A stretch of 44,028 bases of DNA. It comes from Spirochaetaceae bacterium (GTDB lineage Bacteria; Spirochaetota; Spirochaetia; DSM-27196; SKKC01). The translations under genes and the position numbers were made by a program. Numbering within the stretch: position 1 is the first letter of the stretch; every line of letters begins with the position of its first letter. The notes under the pieces were generated by a model. The model saw only the letters and a program-made list of their open reading frames with translations. It was not told the DNA's origin and made no database searches. Below are positions 40,101-44,028 of the stretch, piece after piece. The DNA lies in NCBI GenBank assembly GCA_007694005.1, contig RECN01000104.1, positions 1-44,028 of the forward strand, written 5' to 3'.

Positions 40101-42939
40101 CTCCCGCCGGTCCGGCTGTTGTTTCGGTTCGCCAGACATGGCGTGACAGCGTCAGCGTCGCCGCTCCCGTGAAGCCCGCGTCGTGAACTGCGCTGTTGGA
40201 ACCCGAGCCTGAATCGAGCGGTCGAACAATCAGGACTTCGCCGTCAATCGTCTCTCCGGATGTAAAGAACCATCGTTGATCTGCAAGGCGTACACCGAAG
40301 TAGTAGTCTGAAGGGTGTACAATAACCGATCGGCGATCGGCGGTTTCGCGTTCGCTCGCGTCGGTAACGGCACTCTGAACGGTATACCGGTAAGCTCGTC
40401 CGGCCTGCGGCGCGGGTCGGGTCTCTACCACGTGCTCGAACATACCCGCGGCGTCGAGATTATCCGTGTGTACACCGACCGAAAATGCCGACGTCCACTC
40501 ACGGGGCCCGAATCGATAGCCGGAGCGCGAGAACGACTCGGGGCCATACTCGTGCGGTTCAGCAGAGATATTCAGCCTCAGGTCGGCGGCCTGGGGCACA
40601 CCTCCCGACAGGTACTCGGCGGATGTCAGAACGGTCATTTCGTTCCCGGCGATCAGAAGATCCGGAGTAATCACCTGCGACACCGACACCGACGCCGGCT
40701 CGAAGTATGCTACGTCGAAATACAGATCCGATGAGCGCCCGTCCCGCGTGTACCTGACCACGTATCGACCGGGATCAATACCTTCGGGCACCTCAAAACT
40801 CACATCAAACGCACCGTCACGATCCGTCTGACCGGATGTCCGATACAAATCTTCTCCAACTCCCCACGGGTGCCTGACTCTGAGTTCGTAGGAGCCAACA
40901 CGCGGGACGAAACCACCGTCTGCCCTGTCACGATCGAAGCCCGCGATGTGTACCGCCTCACCGGGACGATAAATGCCCCTGTCGGTCGCCATCCAGACAT
41001 CAGGATCGGGTGCCTGCCCGACCTGCGGCGACACGACGCTGAAAATGCCCTGCTGGTAGGGACTGTGAGACCCGGGTCTTGAGACCACGAGACTATCGTC
41101 CGCGTCCTCGACGGTGACATACAATTCAAGATTTCTATCATGTACGAAGTGATCGGTGAACTTTGATTCTTCCAGAGCAATGGCCGAAAAGCCCTGAGCG
41201 TCCGTCTGTCCGAACGCGACGGCGCGACCGCCGGGCCCGGAAACCGTAACAGAAGCCCCTGCCACCGGACTTCCGTCTGACATCCGCTGGGCCCAGACAA
41301 GAACCCTGTTTCGCGCATAGCGGGTAATTAGGCCGATGTCAGTCGACTGGACACGAAGCGTCCCCGAGCGCGTCAGTGCGCGCCTGCCGGGTTCCGGCCG
41401 GGGCACGACATTCCAGCGAACCTCGACAGCACCCGACCCCGACGTATCAAGAAAGGGTTCGAGATCCATGACCTCAAGACGGGGAACGTTCGGCTCGGAT
41501 TCCGACAGGTCCAGCGCGGTGTAAGGAGGTGAGGACGAAGGAAAAAACGGATGATCGATCGATCCGGCGGCGAAATCGGCCCGGTCAAGATTACGATACG
41601 AGAACCAGATTCTTGGCGCGAACGACGACTCCATAATGCGGTTGCCGGTCTCAGGCATCGTAAAACGCCCGGTAGCCGGCGGCAGATCGGCAGTCACGCG
41701 AAGATCTTCGTTTATACTCCGTCCGAATCGGTCTGCAAGCCCCGATCGGAGCTCGATACGGACGCTCTCCTCGAATCCTGCAGGCAGGTTCCGGAGACGC
41801 ACGACCGAACCGGCGACATCAGCATGGTCGCTGACATCGACCCAGCCGGAACGATACATCCATATTCGTGACCCGATACTCCCGGATTCGATGTCATGAG
41901 AAAACTGCAGGTACAGCGTACCCGGTTCATCCTCCCAGCCTCCCGGGAAACGATAGCTTCGCGTCGTCACCTCCTGAAAGGAAAACGGTCTGACCGTCGC
42001 GAAGTCGAAGGCCTGCCTCTCAGATGTACCGACCGTCGATTCCGTGGTACTCCGTGCGCCGGTCTCGAGCGCTATCTGTATCGAAGTCTCCACCGGAGGT
42101 GTGTCGTCAAGGTGAAGCTCTACGTAATACCGGGAACGCGACGCGCTCATCCACGTGGGCATTTCCGGATGCCTGAGCTCGAAATCGCTCAGGTCTTCAC
42201 CGACGATCACGCTGAGATAGTCTTTCACGACCTCAGCGGTCACGGGATAGTTAAACTCAAGCGTGAAGACGCGAGCCTCTTCGGGCGGAAGGTCGTCGGT
42301 GTCGCCCCAGACGCGAAACTCCATGCTGCCGGCGTGAACACGAAGCAGATCGAGTTCTTCATCCTGAAAGACAAACTGAAGCAGCGGAACCGATGAGTCT
42401 GATCGAAGAGACACCGACACCCGGTACTCATGCTGCCCTTCGAGATCCTGTGCCGGCTCGAAGAGGAACATTCTGCTGCCAAGCGCCCGCACGGTACCTT
42501 CGACGTCGGGTTCAATGCGAAGCAGACCCGAGGGGATGGTGGTCCCTGAAAGCGCCTGCAGGGGCATGACCGGACTGTCGAACACGACGTAAACCTGCGG
42601 ACGTCTGATCCCTGCGGGGAGCGTGCCGACCGGTCCGTAGTCGACGACGGCGAGATCATCCGCATTATCGAAAAAATCTGAATCCGCTACGCCGTCACGA
42701 GCCTGGCGGCTGAAATATCGCACCGGGGTATCAAAACGAACCGATCGGGTACCGGGAACGGATGAATACCCATCGTAATACGACGGCACGCCTGCTTCAC
42801 GAGCCCGTCGTTCCACTTCGTCGATACGTGAAGAAACATCACCGGTACCCGAGCGGCACGAGAACAGCACAAGCGCAATTAGCGCGAAGAAGACTCCAGG
42901 CGAAAACCCTGCTACCCGATAACGATCATGATTGCGCAT
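37171..42939 (-). CDS. Bacterial alpha-2-macroglobulin-like lipoprotein lacking the thioester Cys
   Basis: I chose the ATG at 42939, giving MRNHDRYRVAGFSPGVF and a lipobox LVLFSC at about residue 28. A frame start at 43050 lies deep in the upstream gene. The 1922-residue product has a long row of beta-sandwich domains: MG and Ig-like (GQTDAQGFSAIAL, VWMATDRGIYRPGEAVHIAG). The conserved FDVSGRTDADGRVNYQVDLP and DTLTTWRFSAVAF segments precede an all-helical domain and a C-terminal receptor-like domain. Where relatives have the thioester CxEQ, this one reads RDRLEQTTT, with Arg at about residue 1458 in place of Cys. Family members trap attacking proteases in the periplasm. Without the thioester, only physical trapping or a structural role is possible. 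It is co-transcribed with pbpC. Confidence 0.9.
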   Translation of the reverse strand: MRNHDRYRVAGFSPGVFFALIALVLFSCRSGTGDVSSRIDEVERRAREAGVPSYYDGYSSVPGTRSVRFDTPVRYFSRQARDGVADSDFFDNADDLAVVDYGPVGTLPAGIRRPQVYVVFDSPVMPLQALSGTTIPSGLLRIEPDVEGTVRALGSRMFLFEPAQDLEGQHEYRVSVSLRSDSSVPLLQFVFQDEELDLLRVHAGSMEFRVWGDTDDLPPEEARVFTLEFNYPVTAEVVKDYLSVIVGEDLSDFELRHPEMPTWMSASRSRYYVELHLDDTPPVETSIQIALETGARSTTESTVGTSERQAFDFATVRPFSFQEVTTRSYRFPGGWEDEPGTLYLQFSHDIESGSIGSRIWMYRSGWVDVSDHADVAGSVVRLRNLPAGFEESVRIELRSGLADRFGRSINEDLRVTADLPPATGRFTMPETGNRIMESSFAPRIWFSYRNLDRADFAAGSIDHPFFPSSSPPYTALDLSESEPNVPRLEVMDLEPFLDTSGSGAVEVRWNVVPRPEPGRRALTRSGTLRVQSTDIGLITRYARNRVLVWAQRMSDGSPVAGASVTVSGPGGRAVAFGQTDAQGFSAIALEESKFTDHFVHDRNLELYVTVEDADDSLVVSRPGSHSPYQQGIFSVVSPQVGQAPDPDVWMATDRGIYRPGEAVHIAGFDRDRADGGFVPRVGSYELRVRHPWGVGEDLYRTSGQTDRDGAFDVSFEVPEGIDPGRYVVRYTRDGRSSDLYFDVAYFEPASVSVSQVITPDLLIAGNEMTVLTSAEYLSGGVPQAADLRLNISAEPHEYGPESFSRSGYRFGPREWTSAFSVGVHTDNLDAAGMFEHVVETRPAPQAGRAYRYTVQSAVTDASERETADRRSVIVHPSDYYFGVRLADQRWFFTSGETIDGEVLIVRPLDSGSGSNSAVHDAGFTGAATLTLSRHVWRTETTAGPAGAYWRTYERETIPEVELPLQIEAGQTSFQVQPGHTGSYTVEIRAEDHAGRPVVTAYDFFVTGADVALWSYDFEGQIRLDPEESLYEPGETARILLRSPLESGEYLVTVEQAGILDEFFVHIDGSTGVIEVPIREDYAPVVYVGVYAASPRSEMPPDEYGRPDLGRPAGYYGMTTIPVSTEHRRLDVVIGGLEHDARPGERIELDVSVRSDGRPVADQRVLLIGVDRGVVDLINYRIPDPISHMYRRSQFPLAVQGGDSRNLLVSPVLFESRNLHGGGGGGKADAEAARSFAAEAYDRSDFSRLAVFDVSGRTDADGRVNYQVDLPDTLTTWRFSAVAFGSERFGIAEREVRASLPVNVRPDLPRMLRIRDTAELGVLLTNTTGQDVDASVSFESDDGQLLQPVLAFHSPQSVQVRIGAGETMRVPFLVSAQAAGIARLSLLFESDVLVDQSYSELEVVVPSTRETVSTSSLMEPDAGEVDQILFPLFSLPGSEQVSIRVRTDRLTALDEARDRLEQTTTILIEHMVGRVYGSITVGDGDADIEELFRTLGEYQQADGGIPLFDGFRASHAATSSRIGVMYADMRASHYDLISDGISASGFDSDSFERYLETVFFGSRFDAVTRLTAGYALTLLGRLEDGSLSGFERDMEPRRLGHAEQGLLALSYLNLGDRDQSRTFYDSMKSHVLVSERSVELREPLSVARSVDTPVSTLARMYLLSATFEPQTVYSGRIAESLELRRGRGLSATEAVWVVHVFTRSALNDGEHPRQDIRARIGSADLGVQEIGGDAERSVRFEARAADITAGQPGEALPVMIEGAVSPLWYRLQMSYLLPTEALPPRDQGISVIQQFLTIDGSDIDAQDLVGGTTYRIRTTLNTGVRRSMVAVTIPVASGLEILDTRLETTAGYGDVSSGPGRVYDNEYRVFLHDLLPGAIEFEFLVRARIPGVFPSPPADATLVYEPEVFGRSEGHLVQIQRRE

Positions 42940-44028
42940 CGCGGAGAACCCTGGCGCTGTCGAGAAGACCACTGTGCTCAGCGAAATCAGCCGGCGTCCA
43001 GATTGTTCCCTGCACTCGTATACGATCGTTCGTACGTGCACCCGCTGCAACGAGCCGTTCGATCACCCCGACCGGGTCATACCTGAACTCCGCTCCAAGG
43101 ACCAATGCCATTGCGAGGGGATTCAGGACACGGCCTTCGTAAAACGCGGCAGCGTGTACATCTGCGCCGGCCTCCAGAAAGAGATCAATCAGCGATAGAT
43201 TGATGTCGCCGCGCTCAATCCCGACGATCACCGGCAGTGTAAGCGCAGTCACCCGCATATCTCCCGTCTCGAGAACAATATCCGGTGACGCCCCTTCGGC
43301 GAGCAGCAGTTCTATCAGGTCAATGTCAACATCATCGCGAAACAGCCCTGAAAGAACGACCGCGGTCAGAGGAGTAAAGGTTGAGGCTTCAATATCGAAC
43401 CTGGTATCAACATCAGCGCCAGCTCCGAGTAGCAGTTGGACTATCTCCATAGACGGCCGAAAGGACCCGAGAAGCTCAGGCAACGAAGACTCGGCGCCAA
43501 AGGCAACTGCCAGCGCGGAATCACCGTCGGCGCTGACCACATTCGGATCGCCTCCATCGGCAATCCACTCTCTGACTGTTTCCAGGTTGCCACGCCGCAA
43601 TCCACGAAACAGCTCATTCCTGCTGATGGTCGGTTGTCGACGCTCAAGAACGACCAGAAGTCGCTCATCCAGCTCGGGGGTAAACTCTACTTTGAGTGTC
43701 CGGCTTGTATAACCCTGCGCGCGTACTTCGATAGACGCGGTCTCACCGGACTCGAAAAGCCCCGAAAAGATCTGGTTCCCGACGGCGACGCCATCGAGAA
43801 AAATCTCGGCGCTCGGCGGGTCGGTTTCAATCGTAAGACGGGACGGTCCGCTCCTACCTTCGGCTTCACCCTCGCGGACGGGAGGGAGCAGCCGGGTACT
43901 CGATCGGTCAAGAATCTCCGTTCGTTCTGCGACCGTAATGCTTGAAGTCGATGGTCTGACCTGGGCCATGCGTTCGGCAGCGTAGCGGAGGACGGTCTGT
44001 ATGGTGCGAATATCCGCTTCGTCCGGTG
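42926..44028 (-). CDS. PEGA and ankyrin-repeat protein, 5' end outside the window
   Basis: The frame is open to the last base of the window. The 20 or so residues before the first internal ATG (43969) read like coding sequence (DEADIRTIQTVLRYAAERM), so the true start is probably beyond the window. A PEGA domain (LTIETDPPSAEIFLDGVAVG through VEFTPELDERLLVVLE) is followed by about six ankyrin repeats with the usual LLLGAGADVDT and LLLAEGASPDI turns. PEGA is normally outside the cytoplasm, so this is probably an envelope protein that binds partners. It overlaps the alpha-2-macroglobulin start by 14 bases, so it belongs to the same operon. Confidence 0.85.
   Translation of the reverse strand, partial: PDEADIRTIQTVLRYAAERMAQVRPSTSSITVAERTEILDRSSTRLLPPVREGEAEGRSGPSRLTIETDPPSAEIFLDGVAVGNQIFSGLFESGETASIEVRAQGYTSRTLKVEFTPELDERLLVVLERRQPTISRNELFRGLRRGNLETVREWIADGGDPNVVSADGDSALAVAFGAESSLPELLGSFRPSMEIVQLLLGAGADVDTRFDIEASTFTPLTAVVLSGLFRDDVDIDLIELLLAEGASPDIVLETGDMRVTALTLPVIVGIERGDINLSLIDLFLEAGADVHAAAFYEGRVLNPLAMALVLGAEFRYDPVGVIERLVAAGARTNDRIRVQGTIWTPADFAEHSGLLDSARVLRDAQS

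Noticed and set aside
1-44028. CRISPR array, insertion sequence, prophage or attachment site
   Set aside because: No regularly spaced direct repeats, transposase, integrase or terminal inverted repeats were seen. The tRNA-Leu gene is followed by its own terminator and shows no nearby duplicated 3' end.

Overview
The window looks like a piece of chromosome from a free-living member of the Spirochaetota (Spirochaetales). This is an inference. It rests on the mix of genes: a family I inorganic pyrophosphatase with an MNPWHD-type start, an oligoendopeptidase F, a LysM/repeat envelope protein, a PTS IIA of the ptsN type with no sugar permease nearby, and an FatA-like acyl-ACP thioesterase. The protein fragments suggest no phage, plasmid, insertion sequence or CRISPR array. 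Gene density is high, starts often overlap the previous stop, and the moderately GC-rich sequence produces many long antisense shadow frames that I left out.

Layout. 1-3.0 kb: the 3' end of argF, a small exported protein, a DHH/NrnA phosphoesterase and a divergent sigma-like protein. 3.1-7.3 kb: ppa (minus strand), pepF, an acyl-ACP thioesterase, a DUF4168 exported protein and tRNA-Leu(GAG). 7.4-9.9 kb: a YdcZ-type membrane protein and a two-gene ABC-2 exporter. 9.9-13.1 kb (minus): an operon of NDH-2, a MenA-like prenyltransferase and a polyprenyl diphosphate synthase, which form a compact quinone-reduction module. 13.1-19.5 kb: glgX (minus), gpmI with a metallo-beta-lactamase-fold gene, a tandem HD protein and a small bipolar charged protein (minus). 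19.7-26.3 kb (minus): one tightly spaced run of a small membrane subunit, a sodium:solute symporter, two chimeric synthetase/ligase genes, MazG, an NAD(P)-binding protein and an aromatic amino acid decarboxylase. 26.5-27.7 kb: a CPBP protease and ptsN, convergent. 27.8-32.1 kb: an eight-gene cation/proton antiporter operon. 32.1-35.3 kb: rlmD (minus), a lipoprotein and a LysM protein. 35.4 kb to the end (minus): PBP1C, a giant alpha-2-macroglobulin-like lipoprotein and a PEGA-ankyrin protein that runs off the window.

The most unusual feature is at 22134-24527. The first gene joins the N-terminal part of a lipoate-protein-ligase-like protein to the C-terminal two thirds of an acyl-CoA synthetase. 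The next gene joins the missing N-terminal part of the synthetase to the missing C-terminal part of the ligase. Re-joining at a shared CAG codon gives about 543 and 245 residues, both normal for their families. The arrangement equals a circularly permuted synthetase gene sitting inside a ligase gene.

Other points of interest are a stand-alone antiporter module in the gene order of archaeal Mbh hydrogenase genes A-H, without the large MrpA domain; an alpha-2-macroglobulin next to pbpC whose thioester Cys is replaced by Arg; an HD protein with a degenerate first HD half; and several operon-leading genes whose -10 element lies only 7-12 nt before the start codon, which suggests leaderless or very short-leader mRNAs. 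All family assignments were made by eye from motifs, with no database search.
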